DNA of 64,000 nt from Rhizobium indicum (GCF_005862305.2 NZ_CP054021.1:2356001-2420000), one strand, 5' to 3'. Counted from the stretch's first letter, positions 27,234-38,304 are shown. A program made the numbers and translations. The notes: generated by a model not told the origin, from the letters alone.

Positions 27234-28220
27234 TCAAACTGCTTCCCAGCCGTCCTTCTCGCTGGCCCGGTAGATCGCGTCGATCACCTTCTGGTTCAGC
27301 TTCGAATTTTCGAGCGTGACGATCTCTTCCTTGCCGTTCGTCACCGCCCGGGCGAAGGCCTCGACCTGCCGCCTGTACTGGCGGCTGTCCTGGAAGCGGA
27401 AGATGCGCGATTCAGTGTGGCTGCGGTCGGCAAGCTCGATCTCTTCCGGCCCCCAGCGATTGGCGTTGAACGGCGACTTGACCTCAATGTAGCCTTCGGT
27501 GCCGTGGAAGACCATGACCTGGCGGTTGGCCATCTGCGTCGAGATATAGAAGCTCAGCTCGAAATCGCCGAAATCGGCCTTGACGCTCGAATAGATATCC
27601 GTGCCGAAATCCGCATCGCGCTCGGTGATCGCCTGGATCCAGAGCGGCTCCTTGCCGGTGGAAAAACGCGTGCCCATGACGGGATAGACGCCGATATCGG
27701 GAAGGCCGCCGCCACCGAGCTCGGGAACGTTGCGCATGTTGGCGGGGTCGCGGTTGAAATAGGTGAAGGCGCCCTGCACATGCCGGAGCGAACCGATGGC
27801 GCCCTCGTCGATCAACGAGCGCACCTTCTGCCAGACCGGCGAATAGGTGATCATATAGGCTTCGCTGATCACCACCCGGTTGCGGTCGCGGGCGGCGATC
27901 ACGTCGTCGATATCGTCTGCCTTCAGCGCCAACGGCTTTTCGCAGAGCACGTGCTTGCCGGCATCCGCCGCCTTGATCGACCATTCGATATGCTGCGAGG
28001 TCGGCAGCGGGATGTAGACGGCGTCGATGAGGTCGGAGGCCAGCATCTCCTCGTAGGAGCCGAAGGCATGCGGCACCGAGAAGCGGTCGGCCATCTCCCT
28101 TGCGCGCTTGAGATCACGGCTGGCAATCGCCGTGACGACACAATTCTCCGCATCCTGGATCGCCGGAACGACATTGTCGCGGCCGATCTTCGCCGTTGAA
28201 ATGATACCGAAACGCAGCAT
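27234..28220 (-). CDS. Gfo/Idh/MocA family oxidoreductase
   Basis: 328 residues. The N-terminal Rossmann fold ([21 protein letters not shown]) is followed by the family block [10 protein letters not shown] with the catalytic-region Lys, and a C-terminal alpha/beta substrate domain ([30 protein letters not shown]). NAD(P)-dependent oxidation or reduction of a sugar or cyclitol is likely. ATG at 28220 is preferred over a long upstream extension without similarity. Divergent from an aldo/keto reductase. Confidence 0.88.
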   Translation of the reverse strand: MLRFGIISTAKIGRDNVVPAIQDAENCVVTAIASRDLKRAREMADRFSVPHAFGSYEEMLASDLIDAVYIPLPTSQHIEWSIKAADAGKHVLCEKPLALKADDIDDVIAARDRNRVVISEAYMITYSPVWQKVRSLIDEGAIGSLRHVQGAFTYFNRDPANMRNVPELGGGGLPDIGVYPVMGTRFSTGKEPLWIQAITERDADFGTDIYSSVKADFGDFELSFYISTQMANRQVMVFHGTEGYIEVKSPFNANRWGPEEIELADRSHTESRIFRFQDSRQYRRQVEAFARAVTNGKEEIVTLENSKLNQKVIDAIYRASEKDGWEAV

Positions 28221-28398
28221 GATCCAAGTCTCCCGAATTGATTTCCGCGAACCATATTCAGGCCTTAGCTGCGGCGCAATGGCGCAATCTGAAATCACGG
28301 AAGTTTGCCTTCCCGAATGCGCGGATCGCACTAAGTTGGCCAGGGCGGCGTTCTGCCGTATCCGCGATTTCAATTCCTTCACACTTCTGGAGAGCGTC

Positions 28399-29346
28399 AT
28401 GGAAATGCGCCGGCTTGGAAAAACAGGTCTATCGGTCGCGCCGATCGTCATCGGCGGCAATGTCTTCGGCTGGACGGCCGACGAAAAAACATCCTTCGCC
28501 ATTCTCGACGCCTTCTTCGACGCGGGCCTGAACACGATCGATACGGCCGATGTCTATTCCTCGTGGGTTCCCGGCAACAAGGGCGGCGATTCCGAGGAGA
28601 TCATCGGGCGCTGGCTAAGCCACGCCAAGGTTTCCCGCGACAAGGCGGTCATCGTCACCAAGGTCGGCTCCGACATGGGACAGGGAAAGACGCTGAAGGA
28701 GACCTATATCCTGAAGGCGGTCGAGGATTCGCTGCGCCGGTTGCAGACCGACTATATCGACGTCTATCTCTCGCACTGGCCGGATGCCGATACGCCGCAC
28801 GAGGAAACGCTCGGCGCCTATGCCAAGCTGAAGCAGCAAGGCAAGATCCGCGCCATCGGCTGCTCGAACTATGATGCGAAACTGCTCCGGGCTTCCTTCG
28901 ACGCTGCCGAAAAGGCCGGCCTGCCGCGTTATGATGTGTTGCAGCCGGAATATAATCTTTATGAGCGCGCGAGCTTCGAGGGGCCGCTTGCCGATCTCTG
29001 CGTCAAAGAAGACATCGGCGTCATCACCTATTTCAGCCTCGCCGCCGGCTTCCTCACCGGCAAATACCGCAGCAAGGCCGATACGCAAGGCCGCGCACGC
29101 GAGGGCCGGGTTTCGAAATATCTCGACGACAAAGGCCTGCGCATCCTGGCCGCGCTCGACAGAGTTTCTGCCGAGACCGGTGCCAAGCCGGCGGAAATTT
29201 CACTCGCCTGGCTGCTGCGCAAGAAGGGCGTGACGGCGCCGATCGCCAGCGCGACCAGCCTTTCGCAGCTTGAAAGCCTGGCGAAATCGGCGACACTTGC
29301 GCTGTCCGACGATGCGATGGCGCTGCTCGACCAAGCCGGTGCCTGA
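28399..29346 (+). CDS. Aldo/keto reductase
   Basis: 315 residues of an AKR TIM barrel: [35 protein letters not shown] (Asp and catalytic Tyr), [10 protein letters not shown] (Lys), [42 protein letters not shown]-dependent carbonyl reduction; the real substrate is unknown. The start at 28399 has TGGAGAG upstream. A GNAT gene follows 14 bp later and may be cotranscribed. Confidence 0.9.
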   Translation: MEMRRLGKTGLSVAPIVIGGNVFGWTADEKTSFAILDAFFDAGLNTIDTADVYSSWVPGNKGGDSEEIIGRWLSHAKVSRDKAVIVTKVGSDMGQGKTLKETYILKAVEDSLRRLQTDYIDVYLSHWPDADTPHEETLGAYAKLKQQGKIRAIGCSNYDAKLLRASFDAAEKAGLPRYDVLQPEYNLYERASFEGPLADLCVKEDIGVITYFSLAAGFLTGKYRSKADTQGRAREGRVSKYLDDKGLRILAALDRVSAETGAKPAEISLAWLLRKKGVTAPIASATSLSQLESLAKSATLALSDDAMALLDQAGA

Positions 29347-29360
29347 AAGAAAGAGACACC

Positions 29361-29804
29361 ATGACCGTGACGATACGTGATGCCCGCCCCGAGGACGAAG
29401 CCTGCTGGCGCGAACTTTGGGCGGCTTACCTCACCTTTTACGACGTCACGGTCGATGCCGATATCACCGATTCCACATGGCGGCGGATCTTCGATCCGGC
29501 GTCGGCAATCGCGATGCGCGTCGCCGAAATCGATGGCCGGATGATGGGCTTTGCGCTTTATCTCACGCATGAGGGCACGTGGATCCGCGGCAGGGACTGC
29601 TATCTCGAAGACCTGTTCGTCGAAGCCGATGCGCGCGGCAAAGGCCTCGGGCGGGCGCTGATCGACGATCTCATCGCAACCTGCAGAGCCAAGGGCTGGT
29701 CGCGGCTCTACTGGCATACGAGCGAGCAGAACAGAACCGCGCGAGCACTCTACGACAGCTATGTCGAAAGCGACGGCCATATCCGCTATCGCATCACCTT
29801 CTGA
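29361..29804 (+). CDS. GNAT family N-acetyltransferase
   Basis: 147 residues: VTIRDARPEDEACWRELWAAY, the acetyl-CoA loop YLEDLFVEADARGKGLGRALIDDLI (RGKGLG), then WHTSEQNRTARALYDSY. This complete small GNAT resembles YhdJ/diamine-type groups, but the acceptor is not evident. It follows the aldo/keto reductase closely and is convergent with the M15-like gene, whose stop is 8 bp away. Confidence 0.85.
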   Translation: MTVTIRDARPEDEACWRELWAAYLTFYDVTVDADITDSTWRRIFDPASAIAMRVAEIDGRMMGFALYLTHEGTWIRGRDCYLEDLFVEADARGKGLGRALIDDLIATCRAKGWSRLYWHTSEQNRTARALYDSYVESDGHIRYRITF

Positions 29805-29812
29805 GCACCGCA

Positions 29813-30430
29813 TCAGTTTCTGAGCGGGGGAAATCCTTCGTAACAGGCGGCGTGATCGCCTTCCCAATTGGCCATACCCGCCTTGGTCAGGATACCGCGC
29901 GGACTGATATAGCTCTGGATCACTCGTTTTGGCCGTTCGTGCCACTGGATATTGAAGGCCCAGAGCTTCGGGAAAAAGCAGAGCGAGGCATAAGGCAGGT
30001 GGTCGTGAATCCACCAGGCAAGCCGCTGCCAGTCGCTTTCATCGTGGTAGTGGTCGACCATCCACGGCACGGCAATGCAGACGGCTGCACCCATGCAGCC
30101 GTCAAAATCCCTCATATCCCAGATGTGATGCGCGGCGGTGGCGGCATTGGTCGAGCAGTTCAGCTTGTTCTCATTGCCGAACCTGTTGACCGCGGGCGAA
30201 CGATAGCCGGAACGGATATGCAGGCGCCCGAACGTCGCCTCTAGCGGCTCGAGCAATTCCTCGCAAAGCCTCTTGCCCGCTTCGATCGCCAGATCCGGAT
30301 CCTCGGGGATATTGGGGATGCGATAGAAATCGGCGATTTCGGAATGCAGGAAATCGCGAAGGAAGAAGTTTTGCGAGAGCCGCACGCGGCCGAGATCCTC
30401 CAGACCCTTCATCGAATTCGGCTTTCGCAT
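29813..30430 (-). CDS. Peptidase M15-like (DD-peptidase fold) protein
   Basis: 205 residues. The region LHIRSGYRSPAVNRFGN...AAHHIWDMRDFD has the helix-loop and a His-x6-Asp pattern (HHIWDMRD) resembling zinc ligands of M15 DD-carboxypeptidases, with a later WHE that may be the third ligand site. No signal peptide is visible, so cell-wall access is uncertain. ATG at 30430 (MRKPNSM) was chosen. Function is inferred from partial motifs only. Confidence 0.6.
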   Translation of the reverse strand: MRKPNSMKGLEDLGRVRLSQNFFLRDFLHSEIADFYRIPNIPEDPDLAIEAGKRLCEELLEPLEATFGRLHIRSGYRSPAVNRFGNENKLNCSTNAATAAHHIWDMRDFDGCMGAAVCIAVPWMVDHYHDESDWQRLAWWIHDHLPYASLCFFPKLWAFNIQWHERPKRVIQSYISPRGILTKAGMANWEGDHAACYEGFPPLRN

Positions 30431-30579
30431 GACGTCATTCTCCTGCGCATCGACGGCAGGAATCATCGCCCGGCACCGATTTCCAGTCCACCCGAAATCG
30501 ATCGGGAACAATTAGCGCGATCTTCGCTTCTTAATGTGTCGCCGCATTCGCGGTTTTCCCCAGAACAAGGATAGAGAAA

Positions 30580-31077
30580 ATGGCCAAGGAAAAGACGTTG
30601 GAAGATCTATTCCACGACACGCTGAAAGACATCTACTTCGCCGAACGGCAGATATTGCGCGCCCTGCCGAAGATGGCGCGCGCCGCTCAATCCCCGGAAT
30701 TGAAGAAGGGCTTCGAAAAACACCGCGAGGAAACCGAAGCTCAGGTCGAGCGCCTGCAGCAGGTTTTCGAGCTGATCGGCAAACGCGCCCAGGGCAAGAC
30801 TTGCGAGGCGATCCAGGGCATCATCGCCGAGGGCGAGGAAATCATGGAGGAATTCAAGGGCACGGTGGCTCTCGATGCCGGCCTGATTTCGGCCGCCCAG
30901 GCCGTCGAGCATTATGAAATCGCCCGCTACGGCACGCTGAAGACCTGGGCCGCGACGCTCGGCCTCAAGGATGCCGTCCGCCTGCTCGATCAGACGCTGC
31001 AGGAGGAAACGGCCACCGACAAGACCCTCTCCCAGCTCGCCACCACGGCGGCAAACCAGAAGGCAAAGGCTGCCTGA
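30580..31077 (+). CDS. DUF892 (YciE/YciF-like) ferritin-fold protein
   Basis: 165 residues, entirely helical: TLEDLFHDTLKDIYFAERQILRALPKMARAA, FEKHREETEAQVERLQQVFELIG, GTVALDAGLISAAQAVEHYEIARYGTLKTWA, EETATDKTLSQLA. The spaced Glu/His residues fit a diiron ferritin-like bundle; family members are stress-induced, but their function is unclear. It ends before a strong hairpin shared with a convergent LysR gene. Confidence 0.88.
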   Translation: MAKEKTLEDLFHDTLKDIYFAERQILRALPKMARAAQSPELKKGFEKHREETEAQVERLQQVFELIGKRAQGKTCEAIQGIIAEGEEIMEEFKGTVALDAGLISAAQAVEHYEIARYGTLKTWAATLGLKDAVRLLDQTLQEETATDKTLSQLATTAANQKAKAA

Positions 31078-31099
31078 TGCACACGGCGCCCTAGTAAGA

Positions 31100-31137
31100 A
31101 CGGGCGGCCCGGTTCCCATTCCTTACCGGCCGCCCGT
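31100..31137. terminator. Bidirectional hairpin, DUF892 / LysR
   Basis: 10-bp arms ACGGGCGGCC (31100-31109) and GGCCGCCCGT (31128-31137). It overlaps the LysR stop codon and lies between convergent stops. Confidence 0.65.
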
Positions 31138-32031
31138 ATCCTGCTCGCTGTATCTGAAGAAATCGATGAAGGCGCGCAACGCCGGGCGCATCTGTCGCCG
31201 GGTGGGATAATAGAGAAACGGCCCGGCATAGGGCGCGCACCAATCTTCCAGCACCCGCACAAGTGTGCCGCCCGCCAGTTCGTCATAGACCCGCATGTCG
31301 AACAGATAGGCAAGGCCGGCGCCGTTCAGCGCCGCAAGCAGGGCCAGCCGATCCTCGCTGACGATCAGCGGCCCATCGACCGAAACGACGAGTTCCTGCC
31401 CGTTCTTTTCGAATTCCCAGCGATAGATCGAGCCGTTGGTGAAGCGCCGCTTGATACAGCGGTGATGGACGAGATCGCGCGGATGCTCGGGCTTTGGATG
31501 ACGCTCGAAATATTCGGGCGAAGCGGCGATCACCGTCGTCAGATTGGGCGAGATCCTGACCGCGATCATATCGGCTTCCAGGCTCTCTTCCAGCCGGATG
31601 CCGGCATCGAAACCCTCCTTGACGATATCGGTGAAGCCGTCCTCATTGGCGATCTCCAGGGTGATATCGGGATAGAGGTTGAGAAAGTCGCCGAGCCGCG
31701 GAGCGAGCAGCAGATCGGAGGCGAAGCGCGGCGCGGTGATACGCAGGTTTCCGGCCGGCTTGGCGCGCGTATCGCGGACGGCCTCCAAGGCAATATCGAT
31801 CTCCTCGAGTGCGGGACGAAGTCTTTCAAGCAGCAGGCGGCCCTCTTCCGTCGGCGCGACGCTGCGAGTGGTCCGCGCCAGAAGCCGCACCCCCAGACTT
31901 TCCTCAAGGCTCGATATCGCATGGCTGATGGCCGAGGGCGCGACGAGGAGTTCCTTCGCCGCCGCCCGGAAGCTGCGATGCTCCGAGACGGCGGCGAGAA
32001 CGGCGAGTTGCGAGAGCTGTGTTCTGTTCAT
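31123..32031 (-). CDS. LysR family transcriptional regulator
   Basis: 302 residues with a LysR helix-turn-helix ([56 protein letters not shown]) and effector domain. It is of the same subgroup as the LysR protein at 10954-11850 (TTRSV, VSVDGP). It is divergent from an aldo/keto reductase gene 126 bp away, the likely target. The intervening sequence has only weak dyads. Confidence 0.9.
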   Translation of the reverse strand: MNRTQLSQLAVLAAVSEHRSFRAAAKELLVAPSAISHAISSLEESLGVRLLARTTRSVAPTEEGRLLLERLRPALEEIDIALEAVRDTRAKPAGNLRITAPRFASDLLLAPRLGDFLNLYPDITLEIANEDGFTDIVKEGFDAGIRLEESLEADMIAVRISPNLTTVIAASPEYFERHPKPEHPRDLVHHRCIKRRFTNGSIYRWEFEKNGQELVVSVDGPLIVSEDRLALLAALNGAGLAYLFDMRVYDELAGGTLVRVLEDWCAPYAGPFLYYPTRRQMRPALRAFIDFFRYSEQDTGGR

Positions 32032-32156
32032 TGATCGAAATGATAGAACAACCTGTTAGAAACTGCATGTATTTTCTGATTGATAGCGCAGCGATATGGT
32101 CTGGCGGTACCGCAACCATCCGTAAGCGGCTCAAAATCAGCTCAGAGGAGCACATC

Positions 32157-33152
32157 ATGAAAACCCGGAAACTCGGAAACGATCTGACCGTCTCTGCCGT
32201 CGGTCTCGGCTGCATGGGCATGAGCTTTGCCTATGGCGCCAGCGACGATGCGGAATCGATCAAGACACTGCATCGCGCCATCGATCTCGGCGTCACTTTC
32301 TTCGATACCGCCGAAGTCTATGGTCCCTTTACCAACGAGGTTCTTCTTGGCAAAGCGCTGAAGCCGTTCCGCGACCGCGTGGTGATCGCCACCAAATTCG
32401 GCTTCAAGATCGATGCCAGCAAGCCGGGTACTGCCGCCATCGCCGGCGTCGACAGCCGCCCCAAGCATGTACGAGCGGTCGCCGAAGCCTCGCTGAAACG
32501 CCTCGGCATCGACACCATCGACCTCTTCTACCAGCACCGGGTCGATCCCAACGTGCCGATCGAAGAGACGGTCGGCGCCATGGCGGAACTGGTGAAGGAA
32601 GGCAAAGTCCGGGCGCTCGGGCTTTCGGAAGCCGGCAGCGCCACCATTCGCCGCGCCCATGCGGTCCATCCGATCGCAGCCTTGCAGAGCGAATATTCGC
32701 TCTGGACGCGCGATCCCGAAGAGGAGGTGCTTGCCACATGCCGCGAACTCGGCATCGGCTTCGTGCCCTACAGCCCGCTCGGCCGCGGCTTCCTGACCGG
32801 AGCGATCCGCAAAGTGGAGGATCTCGACGCGGACGATTTCCGCCGGCAGGTGCCGCGGTTCCAGGCGGAAAATTTCGACGCCAATGCCGCCCTCGTCTCA
32901 ACGCTCGAGCGGCTTGCCGCCGAGAAGGGCGTGACGGCGGCGCAGCTGGCGCTCGCCTGGGTGTTGAGCCAGGGCAACGACATCGTGCCGATACCGGGCG
33001 CCCGCAAGCTTCATCATCTCGAACAGAACGCCGCGGCCGCCGATATCGTGCTCAACCCGGCGGAACTTGCGAGGCTTGAAGAGGTCATCCCGGCCGGGCA
33101 GGTCGCCGGCAAGCGTTATTCGGACGCCTCGCTTGCCATGACGAACATCTGA
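32157..33152 (+). CDS. Aldo/keto reductase
   Basis: 331 residues, AKR13-like: [43 protein letters not shown] (catalytic Tyr), [12 protein letters not shown] (Lys), [10 protein letters not shown] (His), [44 protein letters not shown]. Reduces an aldehyde with NADPH. GAGGAG lies 6 nt before the ATG. Divergent from the LysR gene, typical of a LysR-regulated reductase, and followed by a hairpin. Confidence 0.92.
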   Translation: MKTRKLGNDLTVSAVGLGCMGMSFAYGASDDAESIKTLHRAIDLGVTFFDTAEVYGPFTNEVLLGKALKPFRDRVVIATKFGFKIDASKPGTAAIAGVDSRPKHVRAVAEASLKRLGIDTIDLFYQHRVDPNVPIEETVGAMAELVKEGKVRALGLSEAGSATIRRAHAVHPIAALQSEYSLWTRDPEEEVLATCRELGIGFVPYSPLGRGFLTGAIRKVEDLDADDFRRQVPRFQAENFDANAALVSTLERLAAEKGVTAAQLALAWVLSQGNDIVPIPGARKLHHLEQNAAAADIVLNPAELARLEEVIPAGQVAGKRYSDASLAMTNI

Positions 33153-33175
33153 ACCCCTGCCGAAACAAAGAGCGA

Positions 33176-33205
33176 AAGCCCGGTCGGCCACAACCGGCCG
33201 GGCTT
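33176..33205 (+). terminator. Hairpin terminator after aldo/keto reductase
   Basis: A 12-bp stem with one G-T pair (AAGCCCGGTCGG / CCGGCCGGGCTT) and a 6-nt loop. A short T-poor tail follows. Confidence 0.6.
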
Positions 33206-33259
33206 GCCTTCGGGCTTGGCGAAACTATCTAACGCCATCTCTGAGAACGGGATGACAAT

Positions 33260-33619
33260 ATGTCGGACAGGCAGGCAGTCGAACAGACGGTTCATCTCTA
33301 TGTCGAAGGCATGGCCTTCGCCAATGAGGCAGCCTTGAAAAAGGCCTTTCATCCGAAAAGCTCGATCATCGGCCATTACGAAAATGCGGTCGAATGGCTG
33401 ACGCGGGACGAATTCATCGCCGCGATCCTACAGGAGGAGCCGGCCCCGCCCGGCACGCAGCCCTACATGGACATTCAGAGCGTCGATGTCGAGGGCGATG
33501 CGGCAAGCGTCAAGGTCACCGACGATTTCGCCGGCATGCGCTTTACCGATTATCTCTCGCTGCTGAAGATCGACGGCCGCTGGACGATCGTCAGCAAACT
33601 CTTCCATCTGCATCGGTGA
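33260..33619 (+). CDS. NTF2-like (lumazine-binding/SnoaL type) protein
   Basis: 119 residues: VEQTVHLYVEGMAFANEAALKKAFHPKSSIIGHYENAVEWLTRDEFIAAI, then SVDVEGDAASVKVTDDFAGMRFTDYLSLLKIDGRWTIVSKLFHLH, the cone-like NTF2 fold of the lumazine-binding-like family. Small-molecule binding or isomerase activity is possible; the ligand is unknown. It stands alone between a hairpin and convergent pheT. Confidence 0.82.
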   Translation: MSDRQAVEQTVHLYVEGMAFANEAALKKAFHPKSSIIGHYENAVEWLTRDEFIAAILQEEPAPPGTQPYMDIQSVDVEGDAASVKVTDDFAGMRFTDYLSLLKIDGRWTIVSKLFHLHR

Positions 33620-33673
33620 AAAGACCGGCCGCTATTTGCGACCGGTTCATTGTTTGACGACGTTGAATGAAGC

Positions 33674-36097
33674 TCAGCTTCTGAGGACACCGCCGGTGAA
33701 TTTCGCAACACTGGCGACGATCTTCTGCGTCAGCGCTTCGAAATCCTCGTCCGTCAGCGTGCGCTCGACCGGCTGGATCTGCACCTCGATCGCCACCGAT
33801 TTCTTGCCGTCGCCAACCGATGCGCCCTCGAAGATATCGAAGACATTGACGCCGGTCACCAGCTTGCGGTCGGCGCCTGTGGCGGCCTTGACGATGGCGC
33901 CGGCTTCCACCGTCTTATCGACGACGAAGGCGAAGTCGCGCCGCACCACCTGGAAGGGTGACAGCTCGAGCGCCGGCTTGGTGCGCGTCGCCTTGCGCTT
34001 GGCCTCCGGCATGGCGTCGACATAGACCTCGAAGCCGCAGAGAGCGCCGGAGACATCGAGCGCCTCCAGCGTCAGCGGATGGAATTCGCCGAAATAGCCG
34101 AGCACGACCTTCGGCCCCATCTTGATCGTGCCGGAGCGGCCGGGATGATACCATTCCGGTCCACCCTGCTCGATCTGGATATTGCCCATCGGCAGGCCGC
34201 AGGCTTCGATGACGGCAAGCGCATCGGCCTTGGCGTCGAAGACGTCGACCGGCTTGCCGCCGCCCTTGGCGGGGTTCGACCAGGCGCGACCGGCGCCGGC
34301 ATGCGAGGCCGTGCCGCGGCGAATGCCGCCGGCCACACGGCGCTGACCGTCCGGCCTGTCGTTCTCATAAGTGCCGGAGACCTCGAAGAGCGCGACGTCA
34401 CCGTAACCCTTGTCGGCATTGCGCTGCGCGGCGGTCAGCAGGCCCGGCAGAAGCGACGGGCGCATATCCGACATTTCGGCGGCGATCGGGTTGGCAAGCT
34501 TGAGCGTCGGCGAACCGCCGCCGAACAACTTTGCCTGGTCTTCCGGAATGAAGGACCAGGTGACGGCTTCGAGCATGCCGCGCGCGGCGAGCGCCCGCTT
34601 AGCGAGGCGGCTGCGGATCTGCAGCGTCGTCAGGATCTTGCCGTTGACGGCCGCATGGCTTTCGAGCGGCGCCGGCTTGATATTGTCGACGCCGTGGATG
34701 CGCATGACCTCCTCGACGAGATCGGCCTTGCCATCGACATCCGGGCGCCAGGAGGGAACGGCAACGGAGACGCGCTCGCCGGAACCGGAGACGGTGAAGC
34801 CGAGACGTGTCAGAATCGTATTGCTTTCCTCATTCGAAACGTCGAGGCCCGTCAGGCGCTTGACCTCCGAATAGGGGAAATCGACGATCTTCGGTTCGTA
34901 ACCCTGGTAGCCGACGATCTCGGCCTTGGCGGCCTTGCCGCCGCAAAGTTCCAGCACCAGTTCCGTCGTGCGTTCGAGACCGGGGACCATATAGTCCGGA
35001 TCGATGCCGCGTTCGAAGCGGTAGCGGGCATCGGTGATGATGCCGAGGCCGCGGCCTGACTTGGCGATGTTCATCGGGTCCCAGAGAGCGGATTCGATCA
35101 GCACGTCGACGGTGTTTTCGTCGCAGCCGGAATGTTCGCCGCCCATGATGCCGCCGATCGACTCGATGCCATTCTCATCGGAGATGACGACGTTGCTCGG
35201 CGAGAGCTTGTATTCGCGCTGGTCGAGCGCCAGCACCGTCTCGCCTTCGGCGGCACGGCGGACGGTCAGGTTGCCGTTGATCTTGGCGGCATCGAAGACG
35301 TGGATCGGCCGTCCCTGATCGAAGGTCATGTAATTGGTGACATCGACCAGAGCGTTGATGGGGCGCAGGCCGATGGCGATCAGCCGCTGCTGCATCCAGC
35401 GCGGGCTCGGGCCGTTCCTGACGCCGCGCACGAGGCGGAGCGCAAAGCCCGGGCAAAGCTTCGGATCATCGAGATCGAGCGTCAGCTTCACCGGCGTCTC
35501 ACCTTCGACGACGAAGGACGGTGCGGGCCGCGTCTTCAGCGTGCCGAGACCGGAGGCTGCGAGATCGCGGGCGATGCCGTGGATCGAGGTGCAGTCCGGC
35601 CGGTTGGGCGTCAGGTTGATCTCGATGAGGGGATCGTCAAGATGAGCGTAAGTCGCATAGTTCGTGCCGACAGGCGCGTCGTCCGGCAGGTCGATAATGC
35701 CGTCGTGACTGTCGGAGATCTGCAGCTCCTTTTCGGAGCACATCATGCCATGGCTTTCGACGCCGCGGATATTGCCAACGGCGAGCGTCACGTCGATACC
35801 GGGAACATAGGTTCCGGGCGCTGCGAAGGCGCCAACAAGACCGGCGCGCGCATTCGGGGCGCCGCAGACGACCTGGACCGGCGCGCCGGAACCGGTATCG
35901 ACCATCAGCACCTTCAGGCGATCGGCCTGCGGATGTTTTTCGGCCGAGACGACCCTGGCGATGACGAAGGGCTTGAAGGCCGCCTTGTCGTCGACATCCT
36001 CGACCTCCAGCCCGATCTCGGTGAGGCGCGTGCAGATTTCATCGAGGCCGGCATCCGTTTCCAGATGCTCTTTCAGCCAGGAGAGCGTGAATTTCAT
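33674..36097 (-). CDS. pheT: Phenylalanyl-tRNA synthetase beta subunit
   Basis: 807 residues, full length. The N-terminal tRNA-binding/OB domain ([28 protein letters not shown]) is followed by B3/B4 editing ([19 protein letters not shown]), B5 ([23 protein letters not shown]) and the C-terminal anticodon-binding fold ([25 protein letters not shown]). With PheS it charges tRNA-Phe as an alpha2-beta2 tetramer. It starts 16 bp after pheS, in one operon. Confidence 0.97.
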   Translation of the reverse strand: MKFTLSWLKEHLETDAGLDEICTRLTEIGLEVEDVDDKAAFKPFVIARVVSAEKHPQADRLKVLMVDTGSGAPVQVVCGAPNARAGLVGAFAAPGTYVPGIDVTLAVGNIRGVESHGMMCSEKELQISDSHDGIIDLPDDAPVGTNYATYAHLDDPLIEINLTPNRPDCTSIHGIARDLAASGLGTLKTRPAPSFVVEGETPVKLTLDLDDPKLCPGFALRLVRGVRNGPSPRWMQQRLIAIGLRPINALVDVTNYMTFDQGRPIHVFDAAKINGNLTVRRAAEGETVLALDQREYKLSPSNVVISDENGIESIGGIMGGEHSGCDENTVDVLIESALWDPMNIAKSGRGLGIITDARYRFERGIDPDYMVPGLERTTELVLELCGGKAAKAEIVGYQGYEPKIVDFPYSEVKRLTGLDVSNEESNTILTRLGFTVSGSGERVSVAVPSWRPDVDGKADLVEEVMRIHGVDNIKPAPLESHAAVNGKILTTLQIRSRLAKRALAARGMLEAVTWSFIPEDQAKLFGGGSPTLKLANPIAAEMSDMRPSLLPGLLTAAQRNADKGYGDVALFEVSGTYENDRPDGQRRVAGGIRRGTASHAGAGRAWSNPAKGGGKPVDVFDAKADALAVIEACGLPMGNIQIEQGGPEWYHPGRSGTIKMGPKVVLGYFGEFHPLTLEALDVSGALCGFEVYVDAMPEAKRKATRTKPALELSPFQVVRRDFAFVVDKTVEAGAIVKAATGADRKLVTGVNVFDIFEGASVGDGKKSVAIEVQIQPVERTLTDEDFEALTQKIVASVAKFTGGVLRS

Positions 36098-36113
36098 CGT
36101 CCCAATTCTCCGT

Positions 36114-37196
36114 TCAAGCGCTGAGGCCGCCGAACAGCGTCGGCATGTCGAGCGGGCGGAAGCCGTAATGCGTCATCCAGCGGACGTCGGCGTTGAAGAA
36201 GTCGCGCAGGTCGGGCATGCCGTATTTCAGCATGGCGATGCGATCGAGGCCCATGCCCCAGGCAAAACCCTGATATTCGTCCGGATCGAGCCCGCCGTAA
36301 CGCAGCACGTTCGGATGGACCATGCCGCAGCCGAGGATCTCCATCCAGTCGGTACCCTCACCGAACTTGACGATCGGGCCGGAGCGGTCGCACTGGATAT
36401 CGACCTCGAAAGAGGGCTCGGTGAAGGGGAAGAAGGACGGGCGGAAACGCATCGTCACGCTGTCGACCTCGAAGAAGGTCTTGCAGAATTCTTCCAGCAC
36501 CCAGCGGAGGTTGGCGACATTGGCCTTCTTGTCGACGACCAGGCCTTCGACCTGATGGAACATCGGCGAATGGGTGGCGTCCGAGTCCTGGCGGTAGGTC
36601 TTGCCGGGAATGATGATGCGGATCGGCGGTGTCTGCGTCTCCATGGTGCGCACCTGCACCGGCGAGGTATGGGTGCGCAGCACCTTGCGCTCGCCATTCT
36701 CATCCGGATTGAAGAAGAAGGTGTCGTGCATCTCGCGGGCCGGATGACCTTCGGGGAAATTCAGCGCGGTGAAATTGTAATAATCGGTCTCGATGTCGGG
36801 ACCTTCGGCGATCGAGAAACCCATGTCGGCGAAGATCGCGGTGATCTCGTCGACGATCTGGCTGATCGGATGAATGCGGCCGCGCTCGGCCGGCGAAGAG
36901 CGCACCGGCAGGCTGACGTCGACCGTTTCGGCCTTCAGCCGCGCATCGATTGCCGCTTGCCGGAGCGTCGTCTTGCGGGCGGTGAGCGCCTCGGTCACCG
37001 CGTTCTTCAGAACGTTGATCGCAGCACCCTTGCTCTGGCGCTCTTCGGGCGTCATGGCGCCGAGCGTCTTCAACAGTTCTGAGACAGAGCCCTTCTTGCC
37101 AAGGGCGGAAACGCGCACGGCTTCGAGCGCCGTCTCGTCATCGGCGGCGGCGATTTCGGCGAGCAGCGATGTGTTGAGCTGGTCGATATCTGACAT
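36114..37196 (-). CDS. pheS: Phenylalanyl-tRNA synthetase alpha subunit
   Basis: 360 residues: N-terminal coiled-coil helices ([20 protein letters not shown]), then class II motifs: [64 protein letters not shown] and [21 protein letters not shown]. It binds Phe-AMP. ATG at 37196 is chosen; GTG at 37202 is an alternative. A strong terminator after rplT separates it from the ribosomal genes, so it needs its own promoter. No leader peptide was found. Confidence 0.97.
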   Translation of the reverse strand: MSDIDQLNTSLLAEIAAADDETALEAVRVSALGKKGSVSELLKTLGAMTPEERQSKGAAINVLKNAVTEALTARKTTLRQAAIDARLKAETVDVSLPVRSSPAERGRIHPISQIVDEITAIFADMGFSIAEGPDIETDYYNFTALNFPEGHPAREMHDTFFFNPDENGERKVLRTHTSPVQVRTMETQTPPIRIIIPGKTYRQDSDATHSPMFHQVEGLVVDKKANVANLRWVLEEFCKTFFEVDSVTMRFRPSFFPFTEPSFEVDIQCDRSGPIVKFGEGTDWMEILGCGMVHPNVLRYGGLDPDEYQGFAWGMGLDRIAMLKYGMPDLRDFFNADVRWMTHYGFRPLDMPTLFGGLSA

Positions 37197-37269
37197 TGTC
37201 ACTTCTTTCCGTCCAGTATCAGGCGGGCGATCGGGAGGCGGGCGGCGCCGACCGGCGCCAGGAATATAA

Positions 37270-37310
37270 AGAAAGAAAAACCCGCGCTAGCCCAAACCAG
37301 CGCGGGTTTC
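37270..37310 (-). terminator. Rho-independent terminator after rplT
   Basis: An 11-bp stem (AAACCCGCGCT / AGCGCGGGTTT), a 10-nt loop, and a T-rich tail (TTTTCTTTCTTT) on the minus strand. It separates rplT from pheS. Confidence 0.85.
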
Positions 37311-37346
37311 CCAAAATCATAAATTCAAAAGCTTGGGAAGCGCTGG

Positions 37347-37751
37347 TTACTTGACCGCGCCTTCAAACTCGTTCGCCGTGCCGGCTTCCTTGAGGTATTC
37401 AAGAGCCTTCTTGGCAGCGCTGACCAGCGCGCCGAATGCTTCCGGCTCGTGGATCGCCATGTCGGAGAGAACCTTGCGGTCGACTTCGATGCCAGCCTTG
37501 TTCAGGCCGTCGATGAAGCGGCCGTAGGTCAGGCCGAATTCACGCACAGCGGCGTTGATACGCTGGATCCAAAGCGCACGGAAGTTGCGCTTGTTGACCT
37601 TGCGGTCGCGGTAGGCGTACTGCTTCGAACGATCGACAGCAGCCTTGGCGGTACGGATGGTGTTCTTGCGGCGGCCGTAAAAGCCCTTTGCGGCCTTCAG
37701 AACCTTCTTGTGCTTGGCGTGAGAGGTGACGCCTCTTTTTACACGTGCCAT
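37347..37751 (-). CDS. rplT: 50S ribosomal protein L20
   Basis: 134 residues: [70 protein letters not shown], the canonical L20 sequence that binds 23S rRNA early in assembly. It lies 38 bp after rpmI in the usual rpmI-rplT unit and ends before a strong terminator. Confidence 0.97.
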
Positions 37752-37789
37752 ATCATGATCTCCTTAAATCTAGCGTTCGCGGACGAGTC

Positions 37790-37993
37790 TCAGAGACCGT
37801 TCGGCAGGTAATTCTTGATAACCTTGCGGCCATCCGGTTCTGCGAGAACCATGGTGCCACGTGCATCGCGAATGAACTTGTTGGAACGCTTGATCATGCC
37901 ATGGCGCTTGCCGGCAGCGGCAGCCTTGACCTTGCCTGACGCGGTGATCTTGAACCGCTTCTTGGCAGAGGACTTCGTCTTCATCTTGGGCAT
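37790..37993 (-). CDS. rpmI: 50S ribosomal protein L35
   Basis: 67 residues: [53 protein letters not shown], standard L35. AGGAG precedes the ATG at 37993. A longer open frame upstream is not coding. A promoter-like pair lies about 190 bp upstream, so rpmI-rplT is probably transcribed separately from infC. Confidence 0.97.
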   Translation of the reverse strand: MPKMKTKSSAKKRFKITASGKVKAAAAGKRHGMIKRSNKFIRDARGTMVLAEPDGRKVIKNYLPNGL

Positions 37994-38178
37994 TTTGCTA
38001 CTCCTTCTGTCCTCCCTGCGCGCTTTATCAAAAAAGCCCTTCTCGCGAAGTCCGGTTCTCCGGCCGTCGCAACAAGGTGCGGGAGCGTTTGTTGTTGATC
38101 TGCGGCATCGGCGACGAACCGTTCCGCAAGCATTCGAAACTGCCACGGCATGCCCTGCCGGTCAGTTCGGACGCGCGC

Positions 38179-38206
38179 TTATAACCGCAGCGTCATGAAA
38201 GTGCAA
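38179..38206 (-). promoter_or_regulatory. Candidate promoter of rpmI-rplT
   Basis: Minus strand: TTGCAC (38206-38201), 16 nt, TTATAA (38184-38179). It sits between the infC terminator and rpmI, in a 311-bp gap that otherwise shows no gene. Confidence 0.5.
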
Positions 38207-38251
38207 CGGGGCGGCGGAGGAATCTTCGCTGCTCCCAAAATACAGTGGCAG

Positions 38252-38280
38252 AAAGCACAAAAGCCGCCCTTGCGGACGGC
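38252..38280 (-). terminator. Terminator after infC
   Basis: Minus strand: a 7-bp GCCGTCC/GGGCGGC stem (one G-T pair), a GCAA loop, then TTTTGTGCTTT. It lies 25 bp past the infC stop. Confidence 0.75.
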
Positions 38281-38304
38281 CTTGGGCGAAAAACTGCCTG
38301 GCGC

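Noticed and set aside
34079..36124. Plus-strand frames across pheT
   Set aside because: Antisense of pheT, which has full domain support.
37197..37278. pheS leader peptide/attenuator
   Set aside because: No short Phe-rich ORF was found between the rplT terminator and pheS.
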